Shown here: positions 44,861 to 53,972 of the stretch, piece by piece | Position numbering within the stretch: position 1 is the stretch's first letter | Layout: the number at the start of each line of letters is the position of its first letter | Source of the DNA: Deltaproteobacteria bacterium | Lineage (GTDB): Bacteria; Desulfobacterota; Dissulfuribacteria; Dissulfuribacterales; QOAL01 | NCBI GenBank assembly: GCA_015493475.1 | Contig: WGDC01000063.1 | Span: 1 to 55,491 of the forward strand | Reading direction: 5' to 3' | Length of the DNA: 55,491 nt | Notes under the pieces: model-generated | Seen by the model: only the letters and a program-made list of their open reading frames with translations | Database searches by the model: none | What the model was told of the DNA's origin: nothing | Made by a program: the position numbers and the translations under genes

Positions 44861-47080
44861 TTAGCTGCATTTTGAATAACCGCAGGAACGGCATAGGGCG
44901 CATCCCTCCTCAAAGTCGAGGGTTCCGCCGCAGTCCGGGCAGCTCATAATGTTGGGTTCCCTCCTTTCGATCTCAACCTCTGCTGCTTCCGCAAGCACCT
45001 TGGCCACTCCGTCAGGGCATGAAAGTATCTGCGTGCCCTCGTCCCAGCTTGGAGATGGGCACCTGATGCCTGAAAGTTGCTTTATAATAGCCTTGGGACT
45101 TATTCCTGAGCGAAGGGCCAGGGAAATGAGTCTTGTTTCTGCCTCGATCTGGCATGCGGCGCATCCTCCTGCCTTTCCCATCTGGGCAAAGACTTCACAG
45201 AAGTCGTCATCATCATAGTTGATTGTGACGTATAGGTTACCGCACCCTGTTCGGACCCTTTCCGTCATGCCTCTGGTGCGCCTTGGCCGCGGCCGGGGCG
45301 CAATCTTTCCATTAGGCATTTCTTCCGTCGCCGGTTTTTTTTCGGATTTCTTCTCCTTTAGGTTCAGTACTTGCACAGGTCTGCTTCCGTAACGGTAAAT
45401 GGTCAGGCCTTTCAGCCCCTTCATCCAGGCCAGGATGTATGCCTTTTTTACGTCTTCCACCGTGGCGTCTTCCGGAAAGTTAATAGTCTTAGAAACGGCA
45501 TTGTCAGTATATTCCTGGAACGCCGCTTGGATCGCGATATGCTGCTCGGGGGTGACATCCATGGATGTGACGTATATCTTCTTTATGTCTTCTGGAATTC
45601 CTTTGAAACCCTGGATGGAACCAGTGGATGCTATCTGCTCCATGAGCTCCGAAGAGTAGAGCCCGCGCTCCTTCATCTCCTTTACAAATTGCGGGTGGGC
45701 CTCTACGAGCTCGCTTCCGTCAAGGACCTTTCTTATGTAGCTTATGGCAAACAGTGGTTCTATGCCGCTTGAGGCACCAGCAATGATACTGATAGTGCCG
45801 GTTGGTGCTATAGTGGTGGTAGTTGCGTTTCTCATAAAAGGGGTTTCTGGGGTGTTGTGCACGCTTCCTTCATAGGCAGGAAAGTTTCCCCTTTTTTTGC
45901 CAAGGTCGGCAGATGCCTTTTTGGATTCTTCATCGATGAATTTCATTATTTTTTTGGCAATCTTCACAGCATCTTCAGATCCGTAGGGTATCTTCATAGC
46001 GATAAGCATATCGGCAAATCCCATGACCCCGAGGCCTATTTTTCTGGTTTTATTTGTCATTCGGTCTATCTCGCGCATGGGAAACCTGTTGGCGTCTATC
46101 ACGTTGTCGAGGAAGTGGACCGCGTCCCATACCACTTCCTTGAGGTCATGGTAATCTATGGTGCCGTTCTCCCTTACAAACTTGCCGAGGTTAATGGATC
46201 CAAGGTTGCAGGATTCGTATGGAAGAAGTGGCTGTTCCCCACAGGGGTTCGTGCTTTCTATATCTCCAAGCTCAGGTGTCGGGTTGTATTTGTTTATCCG
46301 GTCTATGAATATTATACCAGGCTCTCCGCTTTCCCATGCCGCCTGAACGATTTCTGAAAATACCTGGTCCGCCGGCAGCCTTTTGACCTCCATTCCGGTG
46401 CGCGGGTTGACGAGGGCAAAGCTTTCACTATTATGAACGGCTGACATGAACTGCTCGCTCAGGGCTACGGAGATGTTGAAGTTGTTGAGCCTGTCCGTCT
46501 GTGTCTTGCACCTGATGAACTTTTCTATGTCTGGATGGTCTATCCTGAGGATGCCCATGTTGGCGCCTCTTCTCGTGCCACCCTGCTTGATGGTTTCCGT
46601 TGCAACGTCAAATATGGTCATGAAGGAGATGGGCCCGCTTGCCACCCCGTGGGTGGTTTTCACGATGTCGCCCTCCGGCCTGATCCTTGAAAAGGAAAAC
46701 CCCGTTCCGCCGCCGCTTTTGTGGATCATTGCAGTGTGCTTTACCGCCTCGAAGATGGATTCTATGGAGTCCTCTATGGGCAGCACAAAGCATGCAGAAA
46801 GCTGTCCGAGAACCCTGCCAGCATTCATGAGAGTGGGACTGTTGGGCATGAACCGGAAGGTGGTCATAATGTCGTAAAAGCGTTTTTCAACCGCTTTCAC
46901 GTCGCCATCCTTATTATACTTCTTGTCCGGCCTTGCTATGGTCTTCGCAACCCGGCGGAACATGTCCTCGGGGGTCTCAACCACCTGGCCAAGTTCGTCC
47001 CTTCTTAGGTATCTCTTCGATAGTACCACAAGGGAGTTGTGGGAAAGAGGCAGGGAAGTGCGGGGAAGCTCGAGCTCCAT
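44861..47080 (-). CDS. nrdJ: Adenosylcobalamin-dependent (class II) ribonucleotide reductase
   Basis: A 739-residue enzyme that makes deoxynucleotides with B12 as radical source, so it works with or without oxygen. Conserved pieces: FMPNSPTLMNAGRVLGQLSA, KSGGGTGFSFSRIRP, STNPCGEQPLLPYESCNLGS with catalytic Cys/Glu, and ATTTIAPTGTISIIAG. The C-terminal tail has a Zn-ribbon-like CPDCGGTLDFEEGCALCRSCG and a CGYSKC end with redox cysteines. The ATG at 47080 has AGGAGG upstream; a longer frame to 47137 lacks one. There is no class I or III enzyme in the window. The promoter region holds a palindrome and NrdR-like box. Confidence 0.95.
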   Translation of the reverse strand: MELELPRTSLPLSHNSLVVLSKRYLRRDELGQVVETPEDMFRRVAKTIARPDKKYNKDGDVKAVEKRFYDIMTTFRFMPNSPTLMNAGRVLGQLSACFVLPIEDSIESIFEAVKHTAMIHKSGGGTGFSFSRIRPEGDIVKTTHGVASGPISFMTIFDVATETIKQGGTRRGANMGILRIDHPDIEKFIRCKTQTDRLNNFNISVALSEQFMSAVHNSESFALVNPRTGMEVKRLPADQVFSEIVQAAWESGEPGIIFIDRINKYNPTPELGDIESTNPCGEQPLLPYESCNLGSINLGKFVRENGTIDYHDLKEVVWDAVHFLDNVIDANRFPMREIDRMTNKTRKIGLGVMGFADMLIAMKIPYGSEDAVKIAKKIMKFIDEESKKASADLGKKRGNFPAYEGSVHNTPETPFMRNATTTTIAPTGTISIIAGASSGIEPLFAISYIRKVLDGSELVEAHPQFVKEMKERGLYSSELMEQIASTGSIQGFKGIPEDIKKIYVTSMDVTPEQHIAIQAAFQEYTDNAVSKTINFPEDATVEDVKKAYILAWMKGLKGLTIYRYGSRPVQVLNLKEKKSEKKPATEEMPNGKIAPRPRPRRTRGMTERVRTGCGNLYVTINYDDDDFCEVFAQMGKAGGCAACQIEAETRLISLALRSGISPKAIIKQLSGIRCPSPSWDEGTQILSCPDGVAKVLAEAAEVEIERREPNIMSCPDCGGTLDFEEGCALCRSCGYSKCS

Positions 47081-47115
47081 TGTTTTCCTCCTGTAATGCC
47101 TTTTGGTGAAATGAT

Positions 47116-47130
47116 GTCCAACTGTTGGAC
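47116..47130. promoter_or_regulatory. Perfect palindrome downstream of the nrdJ -10 box
   Basis: GTCCAAC T GTTGGAC, two 7-base arms around one base. On the minus strand TATAGT (47129-47134) and TTTTCA (47151-47156) with a 16-base spacer make a fair promoter, so this palindrome would cover the transcription start and could be a repressor site. Confidence 0.45.
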
Positions 47131-47131
47131 T

Positions 47132-47147
47132 ATACAATATCTTGTAA
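47132..47147. promoter_or_regulatory. NrdR-box-like inverted repeat in the nrdJ promoter
   Basis: ATACAATATCTTGTAA has TACAA and TTGTA arms and agrees with about 12 of 16 positions of the NrdR consensus as I recall it. A weaker partner around 47163-47178 is one 31-base step away, the usual tandem spacing of NrdR boxes. Comparison was made by eye only. Confidence 0.4.
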
Positions 47148-47440
47148 TATTGAAAAAATGTTGTAGAAGATATAGGGGATTTTTGCTACCTTGTCAAGCC
47201 GTTGATAGATATCGCAGTTAAAGGGGTGCGTCTATAAATCAGCCGTTTTTTGACAAATGGCGGAGGAACGGAAAAGGTACGAGATAGTCCGCACCCATGA
47301 GAATTTCATAGCAAGCAGAATGCGGCTGATTTGGACTAAAGAGCTATTTTCCGCAAGTATTGAGAGAAACATCTTTATAGATGGCCGCCTTTTGTGTAAA
47401 AAGGCCGAACAGGGAGAAAAAGACCAAGGAACGCATAACC

Positions 47441-48913
47441 ATGAACTTGAAGATATATAACACCCTTACCGGAAAGAAGGAGACCTTTGAGCCTCTTCGT
47501 CATGGCAAAATCGGCATATATGTTTGCGGAATTACCGCATACGACAGGTGCCACATAGGGCATGCAAGGAGCGCCGTGGTTTTTGACGTCATAGTGAGAT
47601 ACCTGAGGGCAGCAGGATTCAACGTGACGTTCGTCCGGAATTTCACTGATATTGATGACAAGATTATAAACAGGGCCAGGGAAGAGGGGATCAGCACCGA
47701 GGAACTTGCCGAAAGGGAGATAGCGCATTTCTATGAGGACATGGACGCTCTACGCGTTAGAAGGGCCGATGTGGAACCGCGGGCAACTGGTCATATTCCC
47801 GAAATAACATCCCTGATCCAAAGGCTTGTTGACAGGGGTTTTGCCTACGAGTCCGGAGGGGATGTCTATTTTTCCGTGAGGCGTTTCCCAGACTACGGGA
47901 AGCTTTCCGGGAGAAATCTAGAGCAGCTTATGGCGGGAGCCAGGATAATGCCTGGTGAAAAAAAGGCTGACCCCCTTGATTTCGCTTTGTGGAAGGCGGC
48001 AAAGCCTGGAGAGCCGAGTTGGGAAAGCCCGTGGGGCAAGGGGCGTCCTGGCTGGCACATAGAGTGTTCCGCAATGAGCATGAAGTACCTTGGAGAGACC
48101 TTTGATATCCACGGAGGCGGGCTGGATCTTGCCTTTCCACACCACGAAAATGAGATTGCCCAGTCTGAGGCCGCAACGGGAAAGCAGTTCGTAAGATACT
48201 GGGTGCATAACGGGTTTGTAACCATAAAGGGCGAGAAGATGTCAAAGTCCCTCGGCAACTTTATTACGATTAGGGACATTCTCGAGGGGTTTCATCCAGA
48301 GGTCCTGAGGCTTTTTCTCCTTTCAAAACATTACAGAAGCCCCCTTGACTATTCTGCCGACAGCATCAGGGAAGCTACCTCGGCCTTAGGTAGATGTTAT
48401 AATGCACTTCGGGAGGCTGCCCAGATAATTTCTTCTTCTTTCAAGAAGCAGAGGCCCTTGCCGACCCACGTGAAGGAATCTGCTGCTTTTATCCTGAGCC
48501 TCAAGGCCAAGGTTGCCTCTGCCATGAGTGATGACTTTAATACCGCCCAAGCGCTCGGTTATCTTTTCGATTCTGTCAGATGCCTGAACAGGATTATTGA
48601 GGGTGCTAGGAAGAGGCCGTCCTGCCTGTACGGGGACTTGCTGCGGGAATGCTGTGGCGTCATAAGTGAAGTTTCTGCAATGTTTGGAATCCTTCAGGAA
48701 GACCCTGACAGGTATATAGAGGCATGCAATATTGCGGCCCTTCATGCGTCCGGGCTTACCCTTGAAGAGCTTGACTCCCTTATTGAGGAGCGAAACATGG
48801 CAAGGAGGGAAAGGAATTGGGCCAGGGCGGACGAGATAAGAGACGGGCTTTCTCAAAAAGGCATCATCCTGAAAGATACTCCTTCGGGAACTGAGTGGTC
48901 CGCAGATCTTTGA
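47441..48913 (+). CDS. cysS: Cysteinyl-tRNA synthetase
   Basis: A 490-residue class I synthetase that charges tRNA-Cys. The HIGH motif is in DRCHIGHARS, KMSKS in GEKMSKSLGNF, and the zinc site includes Cys in YVCGITAYD and HIECSAM. Length is normal. I start at ATG 47441 (MNLKIYNTLTGKK) with AAGGA 10 bases upstream; the longer frame to 47381 overlaps other sequence and lacks homologous look. Sixteen bases separate it from moeA. No sign of defect. Confidence 0.96.
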   Translation: MNLKIYNTLTGKKETFEPLRHGKIGIYVCGITAYDRCHIGHARSAVVFDVIVRYLRAAGFNVTFVRNFTDIDDKIINRAREEGISTEELAEREIAHFYEDMDALRVRRADVEPRATGHIPEITSLIQRLVDRGFAYESGGDVYFSVRRFPDYGKLSGRNLEQLMAGARIMPGEKKADPLDFALWKAAKPGEPSWESPWGKGRPGWHIECSAMSMKYLGETFDIHGGGLDLAFPHHENEIAQSEAATGKQFVRYWVHNGFVTIKGEKMSKSLGNFITIRDILEGFHPEVLRLFLLSKHYRSPLDYSADSIREATSALGRCYNALREAAQIISSSFKKQRPLPTHVKESAAFILSLKAKVASAMSDDFNTAQALGYLFDSVRCLNRIIEGARKRPSCLYGDLLRECCGVISEVSAMFGILQEDPDRYIEACNIAALHASGLTLEELDSLIEERNMARRERNWARADEIRDGLSQKGIILKDTPSGTEWSADL

Positions 48914-48929
48914 CCCGGCTTCTCAAATA

Positions 48930-50159
48930 ATGATCTCATTCAAAGAGGCACTGGAATTTGTGTCTGCTGTCAAGCCACTTGGTAGCGAGGATATCAATCC
49001 CGTCCAGGCCCTTGACAGGGTGCTGAGTGAAGACGTCTGTTCCATGGTGGATTGCCCGCCATGTGACAGCTCACTTAAGGACGGGTTTGCTCTAAGGGCC
49101 TCTGATATTGAAAATGCCGCTCAGTGCAATCCTGTTACACTGCCCATAAGGGGATGCCTTTGCGCCGGCCAGGAAAAGGATGTGAGTCTTCCCCGTGGAG
49201 GGGCTATCCGTATCATGACCGGGGCAAGGATACCGCAAGGGGCTAATGCGGTGCTTCCACAGGAACTTGCTTCTTTTACGGAAAATGAGGTGAAATGTCT
49301 TGCCACTACGCAGGCAGGCAGGAACATCCTTGCAAGGGGTGCCGATCTCATAAAGGGTGAAATCCTTGTCAAGGCGGGAAGCACGCTCAGCCCGGGCACA
49401 GTGGGGCTCCTTGTTGGCGCGGGGGTATGCAAGGTGCAGGTTTACACGTTGCCCCGCGTGGTCATCGTGGCAACAGGAAGCGAGCTTGCTGAAGAGGGGA
49501 GGCTTGATGAGTCCGCAAAGATATTTCCCTCCAACAGGGCTACTATTGCTTCGTGGATGAGACGCATGGGCCTTGAGCCTGAGGCAAGGCTTTGCAGGGA
49601 TGAGGCTCACGCCCTCAGGAATCTTCTCGCTGACTGCTTAAGGGAATTTGACGTAATAATAACTAGCGGGGGAGTCCTCGATGGTGAGAGGGACCTTGTG
49701 GTTTCAACCTTTGAAGGGCTTGGGGTGGAATTTTTGTTCAAAAGGGTAAGAATGGGGCCGGGAAAGGGAGTCTGTATGGGAAGGGCCGGAAAGAAACTCG
49801 TGTTTAATCTGCCGGGAGGACCTCCTTCCAATTATGTGGCCTTTCTCTTTGTGGCATTACCATCGGTGCTGAGGCTCATGGGGGTGATGGCACAATTTCC
49901 GCCTCTATGCAGGGCCACCTTGACATGTGGCCTGAAGGGCAGGTGGAATTGGACCCAGCTCGTACTATCGCGTTGTCGGCTAAAGGGAGACGGGTTCTAT
50001 GTTACTCCGATGCTGGAGGAAAGCAGGCTAAAGCGTATTGCCTTTTCCGACTCGGTTATAATAATCCCGGAAGGAGTCACCTATATTGGGCCGGGAGAGA
50101 GTGTCAGAACCGCGTTTCTTGAAACGGGCCTTCCCCCTGGCCCTTTAAGCGGCTTCTAA
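48930..50159 (+). CDS. moeA: Molybdopterin molybdotransferase MoeA
   Basis: A 409-residue enzyme that inserts molybdate into molybdopterin. Family motifs: SLKDGFALRASDIE near residue 48, GGAIRIMTGARIPQGANAVL, and TSGGVLDGERDLVV followed by LPGGPPSNYVAFLF. The second Ser-Gly-Gly-Val motif normally reads SGGVSVGxxD; here GVLDGERD replaces it, a mild change. The protein probably supports molybdo- or tungsto-enzymes such as formate dehydrogenase, none of which is in the window. It is 16 bases after cysS and convergent with the next gene. Confidence 0.92.
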   Translation: MISFKEALEFVSAVKPLGSEDINPVQALDRVLSEDVCSMVDCPPCDSSLKDGFALRASDIENAAQCNPVTLPIRGCLCAGQEKDVSLPRGGAIRIMTGARIPQGANAVLPQELASFTENEVKCLATTQAGRNILARGADLIKGEILVKAGSTLSPGTVGLLVGAGVCKVQVYTLPRVVIVATGSELAEEGRLDESAKIFPSNRATIASWMRRMGLEPEARLCRDEAHALRNLLADCLREFDVIITSGGVLDGERDLVVSTFEGLGVEFLFKRVRMGPGKGVCMGRAGKKLVFNLPGGPPSNYVAFLFVALPSVLRLMGVMAQFPPLCRATLTCGLKGRWNWTQLVLSRCRLKGDGFYVTPMLEESRLKRIAFSDSVIIIPEGVTYIGPGESVRTAFLETGLPPGPLSGF

Positions 50160-50245
50160 ATGCAATGGTTTTGGAGAAGGCCTGCATACGGGGGCTTAAG
50201 TTGCATGGAAGCACATGAAATCTCTTCTTTCGCTTACGTTAGAGA

Positions 50246-51043
50246 TTATCTGTGGGGTACTGCAACCGGGCAGACAAACGGCACAAGGTTCAGGGTACCT
50301 GTTATGCCTCCTATGTTAAAGCCCATGTTGATCTTGGGCATGTAGCTTTTTTGCAATGCCTCCTCGTCAAATTTGGCCGTTATGGTTCCTGCCTTTGTGC
50401 TTTTCACGAGTGTGGAGTCCCAAGGATCCCCCAGGGCCGGGCCGGTAAACTGGAGTGCATCGAAACGGGAGGCATCCGGGTTCCCAATGGCCGTGTACCA
50501 TGTAGGATTACCGCTTGTATCGTAGACGTACCATACGATTCCTGTGAGGTCCTCTCCAGAGGATCCGGCAAAATGGAAATGGGCCAGCCCCTGTCCCTGT
50601 TTGTTAATATCCCACCATAGTGAACCTCTGCAGGACTCACTGGAAAATCTCGTGAGGTTGAGTGATCCGGTTTCTCTGCCTATCTCGTATTTCATGCTGA
50701 GTTGGTCGGGGTTGGTAAGATCGAGGCGGATGCTTCCAACCGGTTCCGATCTGATGGAGGAGTTATCCCACGTCTGGCCCATGGGTGGCCCAGTGAATTC
50801 GTAAAGGTCCCCATTGAATATGTTGTTTTCGGCCCTACCAACGAATGTTAGCCAAAGGGGATTTCCCCTTTCGTCGTACAGGTACCATGAGCCGCACACA
50901 CCTGCGCCGCCGTCCTTGTAATCGATATAGACCCCAGTGCCGGGTTTGTTTACGTCCCACCACATTCCAGAAAGGTCAGCGGCACCGCAAGCAGCGGCCG
51001 ATAGAAACATAAAGAGTATGAGGATCAAAAATGTTTTTTTCAT
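50246..51043 (-). CDS. Exported protein with two Trp-rich repeats
   Basis: A 265-residue exported protein; signal peptide KKTFLILILFMFLSAAAC. Two repeats of about 95 residues follow: one starts SGMWWDVNKPGTGVYIDYK and has SWYLYDERGNPLWLTFVG, the other RGSLWWDINKQGQGLAHFHF and WYVYDTSGNPTWYTAIG. Shared marks are WWDxNKxGxG, a [SV]WYxYDxxGNPxWxT centre, and a FTGPxxGxxWD end. A similar repeat occurs in the next gene, suggesting a common surface ligand. The ribosome site GGAAG lies before the ATG. No family name known to me; function unknown. Confidence 0.7.
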   Translation of the reverse strand: MKKTFLILILFMFLSAAACGAADLSGMWWDVNKPGTGVYIDYKDGGAGVCGSWYLYDERGNPLWLTFVGRAENNIFNGDLYEFTGPPMGQTWDNSSIRSEPVGSIRLDLTNPDQLSMKYEIGRETGSLNLTRFSSESCRGSLWWDINKQGQGLAHFHFAGSSGEDLTGIVWYVYDTSGNPTWYTAIGNPDASRFDALQFTGPALGDPWDSTLVKSTKAGTITAKFDEEALQKSYMPKINMGFNIGGITGTLNLVPFVCPVAVPHR

Positions 51044-51119
51044 GGCTTGCTTCCTTTCAATTACCTGTTTTCTCCTGACCGAAGGGTCCTCTTATAGTAT
51101 CCTTTTCGAGCATGACTCC

Positions 51120-52772
51120 TTAGAAATTAAATCTTTGGAGATGAAGCGTGATGTTTCTATCCGTGGCAGTTGCATGATAGGCATCGGTAAATGTGATTGT
51201 TAAAGGACCTCCCTTGCCCGGGATGATGGTTGGCGCCTTGTATGGGCATACAGGGCATTGGCCTCCTTGCCACGCGTCAAGTATGTCACTATAGGTAGAC
51301 GCACCATTAGGGAAATAGCCGTCAGATGTCCACCATCTGGCGCTTCCGTCTTCCCTGTAGTTGTACCAGACCAGGACCATATATCCTCCCCGGGCGTCGA
51401 GGAAAAAACCCATGCCGTCGTAGGAGGGGTCATACCACCAGCCTGTCAGATGACGCGGGTCTTCGGGGCCGGGTACGAAGTCAGGCATGAAAGGCCGGAC
51501 GGTCTTGGTTACCACCTTGTTGCCTATCGTGGCGGTAAAGGTGATGGATTTAAAGGGAATTTCGTTTAACACCACAATGATTGTGCCTACTATTTCAGGG
51601 ACAGGCGGGGAGTATGCGTTGCCCCACGGCCACCCGGTCCACTTGTATAGACTGCCAGTGAAGCTGTCTCGGCCCGACATCTCCCCACCGGCGGAATACC
51701 ACGTGCTCCTGCCCGCGCTGTCGTAAACAAACCATGTCAGGAATATCTTGTTGCCCATTACCTCGGACGCAATGCCCGTTCCTGGTTCCTCGGGATTATA
51801 CCACCATCCTGTAAATTGCCGGGCGTTTTCCGGCAGCTTGGCATAGTAAACGCCCTTTTCGCTACCCTGGCTTGCAGACCAGAGAATAGCATGTCCGTTG
51901 AAGTCTACGGAGTTTATGTTGTCATAACACCTGTCCGTGAGCCTAATTGTCTGTGAACCGTCCCACATGTAAATATCACTGCAGGAGCCGTCCCTCTTTA
52001 CCCATATTATCTTTCCATCACGCAGCACCGGGGACCTGTCATCAACGTTATCATCTGTTATGTGTATGTTTGCGCCACCATTCCAGTACAATATCTCGAA
52101 ATCGTCACCATCGTATTCTGTCCACGCAATGGCCCCCTTGTCGAGACTCGGCTCAAGGTCGTCCCCGTCGGAATCGGTAAGCTTATATTCATTCTTTCCG
52201 TCCCAGTAGAAGAGATCAAAGTTATCGCCGTCGTGAGCCCCGACCCACGCCACCGTCTCGCCAAACAGGGAGGGCTGCTTGTCATCGTAGTCATTATCCG
52301 AGATCTGGATCTTGTCTTTACGGGTTCTAAGGAATATCTCAGTATCTTCATGGAGGAAATTCTCTCTATCCTTTTCAACAAAGGCAATATTATCTCCGTA
52401 AAGTGATATGGTATCAACAACGTCGTCTTCCTGTTCCACAATGGATTTTCCGTCCCATAGCTGTATATCGTTACCGCCGTCTATCCAGGCAAGCCGGTTA
52501 CCTGAAGCTGAAAGCACGGTGACTTTTGCGTCATCAGAAATTTTTTGCCCGGCGTTTATGGGATTTGCAGTATTCCATGCATAGATACCCTTGGAATAAT
52601 GGCTCCAAAAGGCATGTCCATCGCCAAGGGCCACGGTAAAGAATTCATTGTCTGAATGGGTTTGGGCAAGCTGTATGGTATCAAGCCCGGCCCAAGAGGA
52701 TCTAACCATGAAAATGGTGAGATAAAGCGCAAGCAGGGGTAAACTTAATGCTGAAGCCGTTTTGGGTTTCAT
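51120..52772 (-). CDS. Exported beta-propeller protein with Trp-rich repeats
   Basis: A 550-residue exported protein. A signal peptide (about residues 7-26) is followed by roughly seven propeller-like blades in residues 30-330, rich in Asp and of TolB/WD40-like look (DGDDLEPSLDKGAIAWTEYD, DDRSPVLRDGKIIWVKRDG). After that come two of the same Trp-rich repeats as the gene at 50246: FTGWWYNPEEPGTGIASEV and LTGWWYDPSYDGMGFFLDA. Start ATG 52772 has GGAGG before it. The blades suggest a protein- or sugar-binding surface. Exact function unknown. Confidence 0.7.
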   Translation of the reverse strand: MKPKTASALSLPLLALYLTIFMVRSSWAGLDTIQLAQTHSDNEFFTVALGDGHAFWSHYSKGIYAWNTANPINAGQKISDDAKVTVLSASGNRLAWIDGGNDIQLWDGKSIVEQEDDVVDTISLYGDNIAFVEKDRENFLHEDTEIFLRTRKDKIQISDNDYDDKQPSLFGETVAWVGAHDGDNFDLFYWDGKNEYKLTDSDGDDLEPSLDKGAIAWTEYDGDDFEILYWNGGANIHITDDNVDDRSPVLRDGKIIWVKRDGSCSDIYMWDGSQTIRLTDRCYDNINSVDFNGHAILWSASQGSEKGVYYAKLPENARQFTGWWYNPEEPGTGIASEVMGNKIFLTWFVYDSAGRSTWYSAGGEMSGRDSFTGSLYKWTGWPWGNAYSPPVPEIVGTIIVVLNEIPFKSITFTATIGNKVVTKTVRPFMPDFVPGPEDPRHLTGWWYDPSYDGMGFFLDARGGYMVLVWYNYREDGSARWWTSDGYFPNGASTYSDILDAWQGGQCPVCPYKAPTIIPGKGGPLTITFTDAYHATATDRNITLHLQRFNF

Positions 52773-52991
52773 GGTGCCTCCATAGAGCATGTCTTAATTG
52801 TCGCAAGACCTCTATTACCTTATACCATGCAATGACTTGTTCCGCAGGTCCTTCAAGGACCCAGCGGTAACCGCCACCATTTTTTGAAAGAATTTGCTGA
52901 ACTGTGTTTTCACCTCTCTTTGGCGTTGCTTCCACCCCCGCCTATATAGCAGGAAAAAGAGAAGATGGGAAAAGTTTGGAAGTCTGAAGGG

Positions 52992-53497
52992 CTAACTTGA
53001 CAGGTATTCCGTATGGCCTTCAATGAGAATTTTGCCCATAGCCTTCTTTGTGATTATAAGAGCAACCTTGGCAAGGGTCACCCTGGCCTCAGGTTTGATA
53101 TTGCTCTTGTCAAAGTTAAAAAGCACATCGTTTTTCAGATTGATGATAATGACAGTGTCAGTTGTTTTTGCCCCAAGTTCGGACATGACCCCATTGAGGG
53201 AAACGACATTCATGTTGATTTCACCCGCGCTTTTGTCGAGCTTTTCCCGTTTTTCAAGATAGTTGTGTCGGTAGCACCACTTATGCCAACGCTGTCGTAA
53301 TGGATAGGAACGGGGCCTTCACGTTCCAGGTCAACCACTATGGGGGCGCTCTCTCCGGTGCGATGTAGAGCCTGTTCCGCTTCCCTTTGGGCCTTTTCGA
53401 AATCTTCGGGTGTCTTCCACTCACCAGCCATGGCGAGTGTGACAGAGCCGGCAATTATTGCCATCACGGCCGAGACAACGAGTTTTTTCATGGTCAT
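52992..53497 (-). pseudogene. OmpA-like gene with frameshift, probably truncated
   Basis: The first frame (53497 to 53210) encodes a signal peptide and a domain ending VGISGATDTTI; the sequence then makes sense only in another frame, which reads YLEKREKLDKSAGEIN and goes on into an OmpA C-terminal domain (VLFNFDKSNIKPEA, ILIEGHTEY) up to 52992. The shift lies near 53247-53262 and looks like one missing base. The OmpA domain also ends early: the normal continuation after GHTE is lost. So the gene is probably dead; a sequencing error cannot be excluded. Confidence 0.6.
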
Positions 53498-53864
53498 TTT
53501 ATTTCCACGTCAAAGGGGGCTACCTCGGGTATCTGAAACTCTATTCCCTGAACGCCCTCTATCGGCGCTGGAAATTTGAACCAGAGAATCTTTACCGAAT
53601 GATTTAGATCAAGAATGAGTGCCGGCACTTTGCCTTTCATTAAATGCCTTTTTATACTTTTTATATCTACTGGTTCTGCCACGTAATCTCCAACCACTGG
53701 AGATGCCAGCCAGTTGCCGTTTTTGTTCTTGAGCACACGATATTTTTTCCCGTTGGCAACATAAAATACACTGCATAGACGGCTTCAGGCACGACTGCGT
53801 TCCAAATTATTGGGACAGCCCAGTGGGAAGGGAGGTAAACGGAGACTACGTTGAAGGGCTTCAT
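53494..53864 (-). pseudogene. Frameshifted gene of unknown function
   Basis: The first frame begins MKPFNVVSVYLPSHWAVPII (53864) and leads to AVYF; the second frame gives VANGKKYRVLKNKNGNWLAS and runs to EVAPFDVEIK at 53494. The switch sits near 53750-53760 in a TTTT run, consistent with one lost T. Joined, it would be about 123 residues. I see no known domain. Its stop overlaps the start of the OmpA-like remnant by four bases, which suggests an old operon. Real decay or a homopolymer error are both possible. Confidence 0.5.
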
Positions 53865-53972
53865 GCCATGGACAATCTAATGGGGGTTAAGGCGCAGGTG
53901 GCGCAGCATCTTGTCATTCCAAGTAACTACGGGCGCATCTGGTCCCGCAAATTTTAAATTACGCAGCTTCCA

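Larger units (their letters stand above)
47081..47440. other. Divergent region between nrdJ and cysS
   Basis: About 360 bases. The left part holds the nrdJ promoter with a palindrome and an NrdR-like box (separate entries). The right part holds a 67-codon frame at 47257 without a ribosome site, which I do not accept as a gene. The cysS start is preceded by AAGGA 10 bases away. No riboswitch, tRNA or strong terminator seen. Confidence 0.45.

Noticed and set aside
47257-47460. 67-codon frame between nrdJ and cysS
   Set aside because: No ribosome site, no recognisable motif, and its end overlaps the cysS start in another frame.
50219-50247. AATCTCT/AGAGATT inverted repeat between moeA and the next gene
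   Set aside because: It could be a terminator by place, but there is no T-run on either side and the right arm reaches into the stop codon of the convergent gene.
52702-52935. 77-codon frame upstream of the propeller gene on the minus strand
   Set aside because: It overlaps the well supported start and signal peptide of that gene by about 70 bases and begins with GTG in a G-rich stretch; possibly a remnant, not a convincing gene.
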